The notes beneath the pieces were generated by a model. That model made no database searches, had not been told where the DNA came from, and saw only the letters and a program-made list of their open reading frames with translations. From the NCBI GenBank assembly GCA_020639255.1, contig JACKGZ010000001.1, forward strand, positions 496,001 to 560,000: 64,000 bases of DNA. Reading direction: 5' to 3'. This document shows, piece after piece, positions 30,433 to 38,166 of the stretch. How positions within the stretch are numbered: position 1 is the first letter of the stretch; every line of letters begins with the position of its first letter. This stretch comes from Phycisphaera sp. GTDB lineage: Bacteria; Planctomycetota; Phycisphaerae; Phycisphaerales; UBA1924. Made by a program: the position numbers and the translations under genes.

Positions 30433-31290
30433 CTATCGGGCCGCCAGCACACGATCCAGAAAATTCAAGATGCCAGCCAATGCCGACACGAGTTCGGGGG
30501 GTTGTGGCGATCCGATCGGGAATGGGTTTGGGGTGCCTAATACGTGATTGGCCCCCTCAATCAGCATCAATTCTGAGTTTGGGATTGCCTGAACAATGTG
30601 TGTCGCGCAGGCGGGATCAACGGTCGGGTCGGCGCTGCCGTGGATGACGAACGTGGGTGAGGGGATCTTCGCGGCCAAGGCGAGCAGGTCGTGCGCCTCG
30701 GGCTCGGCGTCCTGCTCATCCCAGAACGCGCGATCGATGCGGAGCGTCTGATCTGTTCGGCCGCTCGTGACTTCGAGATAACCCTGCTCAGCAAGGAGCA
30801 TTCGCTGCTCGTCGGTGATGCGTCCGGTCGAGTCGGGCGCAGCGATGGTCACGATCGCGTCCATCGGTCTCATCGCGGCAACAGCACGCCTTCCCGCGCA
30901 GAGCAATGATGCCACGCCGCCGCGCGAGTGCCCGATGAGAACGATGGGCATGCCAGGGCCGAGGAGTTCTTTGCGGTCGAGCGCATAGATAAGTCGCTCG
31001 ATGTCTTCGACCTGCTTGTTCCAGGTGTTCCTGGTGAAGAGGTCGGGGCGTGCGAACGTCTCGATCTCTTCGGTCATACCCGAGTGGGAGAGGTTGAACC
31101 GGTGGGCCGCGATGCCGCAGTGCGCGAGCGTGTCGGCGACGGTGGGGAAGAAGCCGTAGTCCTTGTACCCGAGGAAGCCATGCACGATGATCGCGGCGGC
31201 TCTGGGCGAGGCCACTGGCAGGTGCGTGTTGCCGAGGATCAGCTCACCACCGGCGCCGGGCAAAGTCCAGTTCATGACGTCGACGGGCAT
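30433..31290 (-). CDS. alpha/beta hydrolase
   Basis: Cytoplasmic alpha/beta-hydrolase fold, 285 residues, no signal peptide. Elements seen: oxyanion region AIIVHGFLGYKDY (34-46), nucleophile elbow VLIGHSRGGVASLL with Ser122, FVIHGSADPTVDPACATHIV for the acid Asp, and IEGANHVLGTPNPF for the catalytic His. GHSRGG with a preceding HGFLG is close to serine-aminopeptidase/lysophospholipase-like hydrolases and dienelactone-type relatives; the substrate is unknown. The gene is followed by the barrel protein on the same strand and preceded by the TauE permease, 31 bases away. Confidence 0.85.
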   Translation of the reverse strand: MPVDVMNWTLPGAGGELILGNTHLPVASPRAAAIIVHGFLGYKDYGFFPTVADTLAHCGIAAHRFNLSHSGMTEEIETFARPDLFTRNTWNKQVEDIERLIYALDRKELLGPGMPIVLIGHSRGGVASLLCAGRRAVAAMRPMDAIVTIAAPDSTGRITDEQRMLLAEQGYLEVTSGRTDQTLRIDRAFWDEQDAEPEAHDLLALAAKIPSPTFVIHGSADPTVDPACATHIVQAIPNSELMLIEGANHVLGTPNPFPIGSPQPPELVSALAGILNFLDRVLAAR

Positions 31291-31321
31291 TCTGCGAGTC
31301 TAACGCACAAGCGTGTTGCGA

Positions 31322-32137
31322 TCAGAACAGCCCGCCGAGCTTGGCCGCGGCGAGCAGGAGCACGACCGCGACGATGCGCCGGACGATCTTGGTCGGGAGG
31401 ATGTGCACGAGCGAGGAACCGACGAGCGAGCCGATGATCGCGGCCGGCGCGAGCAGGCCGATGAGCCGGACGGCGTCCATCGGATCCTGCCCGTGCTGCG
31501 AGAGGCTCGCCATCTTTGTGGCGCAGCCGATCGGCGACATGAGGCACATGAGCGCGGTGCTGGCGGCGATCGCCTGGCGGATCGGGATGCGTCCGAGGGC
31601 GTGCAGCGCGGTGACGGTGATCACGCCGCCACCCGTACCGAGCAGGCCCGCGACGAACCCGGTGACGACGCCCGTGCCGACGATCGTGGGCGTGGCGCGT
31701 TTGATGCGCTGCGCATCGGTGAGTTCGTCGTGCCTGTCGCCGAAGCGCTGGCTGACCTCGCCCAGGACGACCATGAGCGCGATGACACCCGCGAGGATCT
31801 TGACGAGCACCGCGCCCTCGAATCGGTCCGAGGCGAGGGCGCCGAGGACGATGAACGCGGTGCCGGTGGGCAGCAGGCGCGTGAGGATCGCCCTGCGGAT
31901 CGCGCCCGCCTTGGTGTGACGCCACGTCGCGGGGACGGCGACAAAGAAGTTCACCGCCATCGCGGCGGCCTGGTAGGTGTGCTGCTCGGGGTGGGAGGGG
32001 TCGTTGTACCCGACAAAGATCGCCAGCCCGGGGAGCATGACGAGCGAGCCGCCCAGGCCTGTCATGCCGCCGATCAGGCCCGCGAGGAGACCGATGGCGA
32101 CGATGAGCGCCTGCTGGGTGAGATCGCCTGAGAACAT
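31322..32137 (-). CDS. TauE/SafE-family sulfite exporter-like permease
   Basis: Eight-helix membrane protein, 271 residues, of the TauE/SafE (DUF81) family, members of which export or import sulfonates, sulfite or related organic anions. The two half-repeats are visible: IGLLAGLIGGMTGLGGSLVMLP near the N-terminus and VVTGFVAGLLGTGGGVITVTAL in the middle, both with the G-x-G-G signature. It lies 6 bases downstream of the GntR-type regulator on the same strand, so that regulator probably controls it. The substrate cannot be inferred; no sulfur enzymes adjoin it. Confidence 0.88.
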   Translation of the reverse strand: MFSGDLTQQALIVAIGLLAGLIGGMTGLGGSLVMLPGLAIFVGYNDPSHPEQHTYQAAAMAVNFFVAVPATWRHTKAGAIRRAILTRLLPTGTAFIVLGALASDRFEGAVLVKILAGVIALMVVLGEVSQRFGDRHDELTDAQRIKRATPTIVGTGVVTGFVAGLLGTGGGVITVTALHALGRIPIRQAIAASTALMCLMSPIGCATKMASLSQHGQDPMDAVRLIGLLAPAAIIGSLVGSSLVHILPTKIVRRIVAVVLLLAAAKLGGLF

Positions 32138-32143
32138 TCCCCC

Positions 32144-32902
32144 TTACATCGACGCGCGACGGGCGGACTGCTCCAATCTGCGCGCGACATCGGCGGGGTG
32201 CTCGTCTTCCTCGGCCAGCATCGCCAGCTCGTCGTAGACCCGCATCGACTCGTGGTGAGCCCAGCGGACGTGCTCAAGCATGATGTCGCGGGCCTTGTCG
32301 GCCTCGCCACGCTCGACGGTGCGCAGGATCACATCGTGGTCGGCGAAGATCTCGCCCAGCCGTTCGTAGGTGAGCGGACGCGGGCGGCAGGCCGTCGCGT
32401 GGATGAGCAGGCGGTTGTCGTTGATGATCTTTACGACGCGACGGTTGCCGGCGGCGTGGAGCATCGCGGCGTGGAAGTCGCGGTCGAGGCGTTCGAGCAG
32501 GTCGTAGGTCTCGGGCGAGATCTCCTGCTCGCTGCTGACGCCGCGGTCGGCGCGGAGCATGTCCTGCATCTTGTCGAGGACCATGCGCGCCTTGTCGAGC
32601 GACGGGCGGATGCGCATCGAGGCGAGCGCGTGGATCGCTTCACATTCGAGCCACTCGCGCACCTGGAATGCTTCGTCGAGCTCGTCGCGGCTGGGGCTTT
32701 TGACGAACGCGCCGTAGCCGGGCACATGGTCGAGGACACCCTCGGAGCGGAGCTGGCCGATCGCCTCGCGGACGGGGCTTCGGCTGACGCCGGTTTGCTT
32801 GGCGACGGTGAGTTCGCACACGCGGCTGCCCGCGCGGAGTTCTCCAGTCAGAAGCTGCTCGCAGAGAAAGTCATAGACAACGGTGCGCAGACCCTTTGAC
32901 AC
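32144..32902 (-). CDS. GntR/FadR-family (FCD) transcriptional regulator
   Basis: Ligand-responsive repressor. N-terminal winged helix: LRAGSRVCELTVAKQTGVSRSPVREAIGQLRSEGVLDHVPGYGAFV, a standard GntR motif. The C-terminal FCD all-helical domain carries REWLECEAIHALASM, then LDRDFHAAMLHAAGNRRVVKII and the HVRWAHH stretch, where Asp and His residues normally bind a metal and an organic acid. 252 residues. The TauE-type permease follows 6 bases later. TGTATACA at 32993-33000, about 90 bases upstream, resembles FadR-type operators. Effector unknown. Confidence 0.88.
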   Translation of the reverse strand: MSKGLRTVVYDFLCEQLLTGELRAGSRVCELTVAKQTGVSRSPVREAIGQLRSEGVLDHVPGYGAFVKSPSRDELDEAFQVREWLECEAIHALASMRIRPSLDKARMVLDKMQDMLRADRGVSSEQEISPETYDLLERLDRDFHAAMLHAAGNRRVVKIINDNRLLIHATACRPRPLTYERLGEIFADHDVILRTVERGEADKARDIMLEHVRWAHHESMRVYDELAMLAEEDEHPADVARRLEQSARRASM

Positions 32903-33002
32903 GGCTGATCCTCGTATCCGGGCCGACCGGCATGGCAGGCCCTTGTTGGGACAAGGATAGCGTTTTCATTGGGCCAAAAGTACGGCAAGCGTTGTATACA
33001 GC

Positions 33003-34361
33003 CTAGAACGCGGAGATGATCGCGAGCAGGCCGGTGAGCGCAGCCGCGGCACCACACAAACGGGCGATCAGCAGGTGCCGATTCGCACGCGCTTCAAGCT
33101 CGCGAAGCTCGCCCTTCATCACGTCGTATTTCACGTGCAGGGCCGACATCGCCTCGATCGTCTCGGAGTACTGCTGCGTCCGGGCGGTCGCGCGGCGGCG
33201 GGCACGCATCACGATTGCGTTGGCCTTCTCGAGCGATTCCTTCGCCTGCTGGGCACGGTCGCGGTATTTATCGGCTCGCTCATCGGCACGGTCCATCTGC
33301 TCACGCATGAACTCGGCTTCGGTCTCCTTCGCATCGAGCGCGTCACGCAGACGCTGGATCTCCGCGGGGACGCTGATCGGCTCGGCGACCTCTAAGGGTT
33401 TCTGCTCAATCTGAGCAGGGGCACGGTTGGGCTGCTGCGAGAGCCGCGCGATGGTCTGGTCCTTCTCGGCGAGCCTCCCGGACAGGTCTGCGATCTCAGA
33501 GCGAGCCTCGGCGAGGTCGGTATGAGCGGCTTCCTCGGATTGTGAAAGTTCCGTGAGCTGCCCCTGGATGACCGAGATGCGACCCTCAAGCTCGTCGGCG
33601 ATGGCTTCGCTGGAGGCTGCACGGCTCTGTACTTCATCGAGCTGAGCACGAAGTGCCGTCGCGGCCTGGGTCGACTCGGTCAGGCGAGCCGACAGGTCTG
33701 CGAGCTCGTCGCGCATGCGCGAGAGTTCGGTCTCGTTTTCCTCGATCTGCGTCAGTGCATCGTCGCGTTCCTCGCTGGCGCGGGCCAGCTCCGAGCCGAG
33801 CTTGGCCAGGCTCGCTTCGTGCTCATCGATCTGGTCGGTGAGTTCCGTGATCTTCTGTTCGAGCGCGGCTCTGGCTGAGTCGGCCTGTGATTTCTGACTC
33901 CTGATCTCGTCGTGGAGCTTGCGGGTCTCGGTTCCGGCGGCGTCGAGCTTGCCCTTGAGTTCGGTGATCGATGTCTCACGCTCGGTGATCGTCGTGTCGC
34001 GCGATTCGATCTCGGTCTGCTGCTTCTTGATGGTCTGGGCCTGCTCGGCCGCGACGTCCCAGACCTTCTCGGCTTCCTGGAGTCGATCGTCGGCGACGCG
34101 CTGCGCGTGACGCAACTCGCCCTCGACGCTCTTGATCTGCTCGGCCGCGCCGGCGAGCCGGGCTTCGAGGTTCGTGACCTGCTGCTGCATCACCGCGACG
34201 GCCTCGGCGTGGTTCTTGCGCAGCACTTCGGGCGAATCCTCACCCAGAAGGTCGAGCGCCTCCTTCGCGATGAGCTGGATCCGCGCGAGCTTGCTCTCGG
34301 CGATCGAGTCCGCCTGCGCGGGGTCGATGGTCTTCGTCTGCTGGTTCGATCGCGTGGCCAC
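33003..34361 (-). CDS. long coiled-coil protein with C-terminal membrane anchor
   Basis: Not assigned to a family. 452 residues, almost entirely Glu/Ala/Gln/Arg-rich heptad sequence from about 20 to 420 (for example LEGRISVIQGQLTELSQ, LSRMRDELADLSARL), so a long dimeric rod is expected. A short basic linker (RANRHLLIARL) and one hydrophobic helix (LCGAAAALTGLLAIISAF) at the very end give a tail-anchored topology with the rod in the cytoplasm. It could organise an envelope or nucleoid structure, but no partner is nearby. Divergent from the EamA gene, with 207 bases between them. Confidence 0.7.
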   Translation of the reverse strand: MATRSNQQTKTIDPAQADSIAESKLARIQLIAKEALDLLGEDSPEVLRKNHAEAVAVMQQQVTNLEARLAGAAEQIKSVEGELRHAQRVADDRLQEAEKVWDVAAEQAQTIKKQQTEIESRDTTITERETSITELKGKLDAAGTETRKLHDEIRSQKSQADSARAALEQKITELTDQIDEHEASLAKLGSELARASEERDDALTQIEENETELSRMRDELADLSARLTESTQAATALRAQLDEVQSRAASSEAIADELEGRISVIQGQLTELSQSEEAAHTDLAEARSEIADLSGRLAEKDQTIARLSQQPNRAPAQIEQKPLEVAEPISVPAEIQRLRDALDAKETEAEFMREQMDRADERADKYRDRAQQAKESLEKANAIVMRARRRATARTQQYSETIEAMSALHVKYDVMKGELRELEARANRHLLIARLCGAAAALTGLLAIISAF

Positions 34362-34568
34362 GGCTGCGTCTCCGGTCTGCGGATGTGTGGGGAGACTCCC
34401 CTCGACCTAGAACGGCAAACCAAGGCCCCAAAATCAGTCCCATCCGGTGCTCCAATCCGGATAACGATCGCGGACTACCGGGATCCCACCGAGCGGGATC
34501 AGGGGGTGACCCGGAATCTGGCAAAGCTTTGACAGCGGCCCCCCGGATCCGGAGCCCTACGCTCCGGC

Positions 34569-35660
34569 GTGAATCAACAGAGCACACCCGCGAGCCGGAC
34601 TTCTGAGAGCGAAGGCAAGGCGCTGTTCATCGGTCTCGCCACCGTCGTCCTGACGCTCGTGGGTTGGTCGGTCACGCCTCTCTTTATCAAACACTTCTCC
34701 GAGCCCGGCACGGTCGGCTACATCGACTTCTGGACCAGCAACGGCTGGCGCTACGGCTTCAGCGCCCTGCTCTGGGCGCCGCTGCTCATCGTTGGCTTTT
34801 TGCGTAAGAAGTTGCCGCCCCGGCTGTTTGTCGCCGCCATCATCCCCGGCGCGATCAACAGCATCAGCCAGATCGCATTCACCAACGCGCACTACAAGAT
34901 TGACCCGGGGCTGCTGACCTTCGGTTTGCGGGCGCAGATGGTCGTGGTTGCCATCGGCGCGGCGATCATGTTCCCGCTCGAGCGCATGGCGATCCGAAAG
35001 CCCAGCTTTCTGGCCGGGCTCGCGCTTGTGATTCTCGGCACCGCGGGCACGATCGCCTTCGACGAGGGCTTCGGCTCCCAATCCAACACGGTGGGGGTGC
35101 TGCTCGCGCTCGGCGCGGGCGCGGGGTTCGCGTGCTACGCGCTAGCGGTCCGCAAGTGCATGGTCGGGATCAACTCGATGTACGCCTTCGCCGCCATCAG
35201 CCAGTACACCGCCGGCAGCATGATCGTCCTGATGCTCATCTTCGGCGAACGCTCGGGTGCGATGGTATTCAAGATGCCCCAGACGCAGGTGATGTGGCTT
35301 CTTGTTTCGTCGGTCATCGGCATCGGCGCGGGGCACGTGCTGTATTACATCAGCATCGCTCGCCTGGGTGTGGCCGTCTCGGCGGGCGTCATCCAGCTCC
35401 AGCCGTTCGTCGTGGCGATCCTGTCGTACATCTGGTTCGGCGATGTGCTGAAATGGAACCAGTGGGTCGCCGGCGGCATGGCCGTCACCGGGGCCGTCAC
35501 GATGCTCGCGGTCCAGCACGTCACGATGCAGAAGCTGAAGCGATCGTCGCGGGACCAGTCGGGCGAGTTGCCCGTGGATCATGTGGCGGCGTCGGTGGAG
35601 TGCGAGAACGACCAGCCACATTCGGGGCATGTCAATTCGGGCAGACCAGCAAACGAGTAG
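34569..35660 (+). CDS. EamA/DMT-family transporter
   Basis: Ten-helix drug/metabolite transporter, 363 residues. Two EamA repeats are visible: FIGLATVVLTLVGWSVTPLFIKHF to about residue 165, and the second from LLALGAGAGFACYALAVRKC to about 320, ending VAILSYIWFGDVLKWNQWVAGGMAVTGAVTML. The glycine-rich final helices and the WNQWVAGG motif are typical. The substrate is unknown. The start is GTG. The last 40 residues are polar, and the final 82 bases overlap the converging zinc-ribbon gene on the other strand. Confidence 0.85.
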   Translation: MNQQSTPASRTSESEGKALFIGLATVVLTLVGWSVTPLFIKHFSEPGTVGYIDFWTSNGWRYGFSALLWAPLLIVGFLRKKLPPRLFVAAIIPGAINSISQIAFTNAHYKIDPGLLTFGLRAQMVVVAIGAAIMFPLERMAIRKPSFLAGLALVILGTAGTIAFDEGFGSQSNTVGVLLALGAGAGFACYALAVRKCMVGINSMYAFAAISQYTAGSMIVLMLIFGERSGAMVFKMPQTQVMWLLVSSVIGIGAGHVLYYISIARLGVAVSAGVIQLQPFVVAILSYIWFGDVLKWNQWVAGGMAVTGAVTMLAVQHVTMQKLKRSSRDQSGELPVDHVAASVECENDQPHSGHVNSGRPANE

Positions 35661-36190
35661 CCGCACTTGCGACACTGAGATGGCGCATGTGTTTTCTCGT
35701 AGAGGGCCCGATCCCGGTCAAGCGAGACGCCGTGCACGACGTGCCAGAGGAGTGGGGCGGTGATGAGATAGATGAGACCGAGTCCGAAATCCGTGATCCC
35801 GTCCTGCGTGTCGCTGTAGAGCATCGCTGCGTACGAAGCTGCCGCGATGATGATGCTTCCCGCGACGAGCATCTTGGCGCCCTTTGTTGATCGCCAAGCA
35901 TTCAACTGATTCCACGCGACTGCGCCTGTGTAGAGAAGCAGTGCGCCGATCGCGAGCAGTCGGTAGCCGTTGAAATACAACCCTGGGAAGATCAGAGTCA
36001 TCGCAACCGGGAACGCGACGGCCAGCATCGTGGTCCCGACGTCGTACTCCGATTCCGGGCGCAGGGCGCGGTGACGTGCTCCCTTGGCTGTGTGAGCGAA
36101 GATCACCGCGAGCACGCTTGTGTAGATGAGCGTCCCGATACCGATAGCCATGTAGATGATGGCAAAGCCGCCACCGAAGAAGTCATACAT
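35579..36190 (-). CDS. membrane protein with C-terminal zinc ribbon (cluster member 1)
   Basis: 203 residues. Five or so hydrophobic helices (about 6-30, 52-72, 76-95, 108-122, 130-150), then a cytoplasmic tail ending with a zinc-binding motif CRKCGYSFAGLPELTCPECGWSF, whose two Cys pairs are C-x2-C-x13-C-x2-C. This CxxCGYxxxGL...CPECG signature recurs in many planctomycete membrane proteins of unknown role. Its 3' end overlaps the EamA gene on the opposite strand by 82 bases. Next gene on this strand starts at 36773 and overlaps by 8 bases, so both are probably in one operon. Confidence 0.7.
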   Translation of the reverse strand: MYDFFGGGFAIIYMAIGIGTLIYTSVLAVIFAHTAKGARHRALRPESEYDVGTTMLAVAFPVAMTLIFPGLYFNGYRLLAIGALLLYTGAVAWNQLNAWRSTKGAKMLVAGSIIIAAASYAAMLYSDTQDGITDFGLGLIYLITAPLLWHVVHGVSLDRDRALYEKTHAPSQCRKCGYSFAGLPELTCPECGWSFSHSTDAAT

Positions 36191-36773
36191 GGGTCATCAC
36201 TCCGGCGTTGGAATCGAATGAATGAAGTTCACTGCCGCACTCCGGGCAGACGTCCACGTGCAGGCCTTCGAGCGAGTACCCGCATTTCAGGCATTCATTC
36301 CTTGTTCTCGTCAGCGAGATCCTTGCGTGGCTCGAGGCGGCAAAGCTGGAAATGATCGCGAAGCCGGTGAGCCAGAGAATCGGTTCAAGGAGGAACAGCC
36401 CGATGCTCGGCTCGGAAGACTTCGGGCCGAAGCAGATCGGATCGATCAAGATGCTCAGCACCGCGACTGCGATGGTTGCAACCGCGAGCATGGTCGCATG
36501 GCGCGAGCTTTGGTATTGCCAACCCAGTATGGCCGAGCTGATGAGTCCGGGAATCAGAACGACCGCGATCGCATGCTCGAACGGGAGGCGGACCGTGTTG
36601 ATCACGAAGAAGGGTGCAGCGAACGCAAACAGAATCGCGTACAGCAAATTGATGTGATCTGCGGGTTCGATCTCTCTCCCCGCGTGCACGCGTGCCGCTC
36701 GTGACGTGAGCAGGTAGACGCCGGTACACAAGAGTGATGGCCCGAAGAACACCAAGAGAAAGATCAGGATCAT
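36183..36773 (-). CDS. membrane protein with C-terminal zinc ribbon (cluster member 2)
   Basis: 196 residues. Begins with a helix (MILIFLLVFFGPSLLCTGVYL), then about three further helices (LYAILFAFAAPFFVI, AIAVVLIPGLISSAILGW, LAVATIAVAVLSILI) and another near 130-150. The tail has the motif CLKCGYSLEGLHVDVCPECGSEL. The architecture is the same as the neighbours although helix sequences differ, so the proteins share the ribbon rather than the membrane part. It overlaps cluster member 1 by 8 bases. G+C is moderately lower than the surrounding genes. Confidence 0.68.
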   Translation of the reverse strand: MILIFLLVFFGPSLLCTGVYLLTSRAARVHAGREIEPADHINLLYAILFAFAAPFFVINTVRLPFEHAIAVVLIPGLISSAILGWQYQSSRHATMLAVATIAVAVLSILIDPICFGPKSSEPSIGLFLLEPILWLTGFAIISSFAASSHARISLTRTRNECLKCGYSLEGLHVDVCPECGSELHSFDSNAGVMTHV

Positions 36774-36857
36774 GAGCCGCCCACTGACGAGTGACTTGCC
36801 CGAGTCGACCGCGACAAGGGAAGCAAGACACGAGGTCGGAGGTTATATTAGGAAACA

Positions 36858-37568
36858 CTAGCTTACGATTTCAGGGGTCGACTGGGGCATATGAGCAGGT
36901 TCCGGGGTGGCTGGACGCCTCACGATCGGCGTGCCGCACTCGGGGCATCGGTCGGCGGTCAGGCCCACGAGCGAATAGCCGCAGGTCATGCAGGGGAGGG
37001 TGGCCTCAAGGGCTCGTCGATTGGCCCGGGCTCTGACCGCGAGTGGGACGATCACAGCCATCAGCCCGAACATCAGCGCATTCCAGACAAAGACAGCCGA
37101 CGTACTCCAGGTCAGGAACGCATCATGATCGATGTACCTGCTCAATGGATTTCTCACCAGAGTGGCGACGAACCACGCCGGGATGAGAAAGAGCAACGGC
37201 CCCAAAATGATGAGCTTGCTCTTGATGGCCTGATACAGCACGATCGTGATGATCAATGCCTGCAAGGCCCCGAAGAATCCGCCGAACAGGCAGCCGAGAA
37301 CGGAGCCCCAGACGGCGAACGATCCCCCGAAGCCGTAGATCGTGAAGGTGGCCAGATCATCGCCGCGAATTCGCTCTGCCAGATGCGGCGCGTAGATACA
37401 AAAGAGCACTGCGCCCACGGTGAACGGGTAGACAAACAGCAACCCGTTGTAGTCCGGCACACCCGGGTCGGCATCGAAGAAAGTCGCGAGCACGAGCCCG
37501 ATGGCGCCCGTAAGCACGAAACACACGACTCGGCTGAGCGTGACTGGCTTTGTGGCTGATGGCATCAT
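36858..37568 (-). CDS. membrane protein with C-terminal zinc ribbon (cluster member 3)
   Basis: 236 residues from ATG 37568, which overlaps the stop of cluster member 4 by 4 bases. About five helices, including VVCFVLTGAIGLVLATFF, LLFVYPFTVGAVLFCIYA, FGGFFGALQALIITIVLY, and ILGPLLFLIPAWFVATL. The tail carries CMTCGYSLVGLTADRCPECGTPI with Cys spacing identical to members 1 and 2, followed by a Pro-rich end. The tight spacing supports a single transcript reading from member 4 to member 1. Function unknown. Confidence 0.68.
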   Translation of the reverse strand: MMPSATKPVTLSRVVCFVLTGAIGLVLATFFDADPGVPDYNGLLFVYPFTVGAVLFCIYAPHLAERIRGDDLATFTIYGFGGSFAVWGSVLGCLFGGFFGALQALIITIVLYQAIKSKLIILGPLLFLIPAWFVATLVRNPLSRYIDHDAFLTWSTSAVFVWNALMFGLMAVIVPLAVRARANRRALEATLPCMTCGYSLVGLTADRCPECGTPIVRRPATPEPAHMPQSTPEIVS

Positions 37569-38146
37569 GGTGAGTGTTTCGCCTGCCCGGAAGTTGGGTA
37601 GGGCGATGTGGTCGGAGCACCGCACTCAGGGCAGCATCGCTGTGTGATGCCGGTCAGGTTGTAGTTGCACCTCAGGCATCTCGGCGGGGGGAGATACTCA
37701 GGGCGTTGCTCACCGCACTGCGGGCATGTGTCGCGTACTTCGTTCGCCAGGTACGTGTAGCCGCAGATGTTGCAGGCGCCGGCGATATGCGATAAGTCCG
37801 CTCCGAGTCTCTGAGATCCGATCTGCGCCGCCATCACGCTGTAGAGAATCGCCGTGACGAGAAGAGCCAGCAGCGGACCGGCTTCGCCCGCCATGGCCGA
37901 AACCAAAAACGCAACAGCCGAGTTGGCGAGTCCGATCGGGATGACTGATTTCCAGAGTCCCGCACGAACCGAGCTGTAGATGAGCAAGGGCGAGAACAAG
38001 AATCCCATGATCGCGCCGATCATGGTTCCGACAAATGCAAAGTACGGTTCAGAGACGAGGGCTGCCAATGTGCCCCACAGGCTGCCGAGCAAGACCGACA
38101 TGATGATCGCAAACAGCGGCGTCAGCGCGTCGGCCACCCGGCGCAT
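37565..38146 (-). CDS. membrane protein with two C-terminal zinc ribbons (cluster member 4)
   Basis: 193 residues from ATG 38146 (MRRVADALTPLF); an upstream in-frame ATG at 38188 would overlap mqnE by 22 bases and is less likely. About four helices (LFAIIMSVLLGSLWGTLAAL, FAFVGTMIGAIMGFLF, IGLANSAVAFLVSAMA, PLLALLVTAILYSVMA). The tail has two ribbons in tandem, CNICGYTYLANEVRDTCPQCGEQ and CLRCNYNLTGITQRCCPECGAP, the only duplicated one in the cluster. It is the first of the four genes and lies directly downstream of mqnE, so the operon may share a promoter with it. Confidence 0.68.
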   Translation of the reverse strand: MRRVADALTPLFAIIMSVLLGSLWGTLAALVSEPYFAFVGTMIGAIMGFLFSPLLIYSSVRAGLWKSVIPIGLANSAVAFLVSAMAGEAGPLLALLVTAILYSVMAAQIGSQRLGADLSHIAGACNICGYTYLANEVRDTCPQCGEQRPEYLPPPRCLRCNYNLTGITQRCCPECGAPTTSPYPTSGQAKHSP

Positions 38147-38166
38147 CTTTGTTTCGGGGCGGTATC

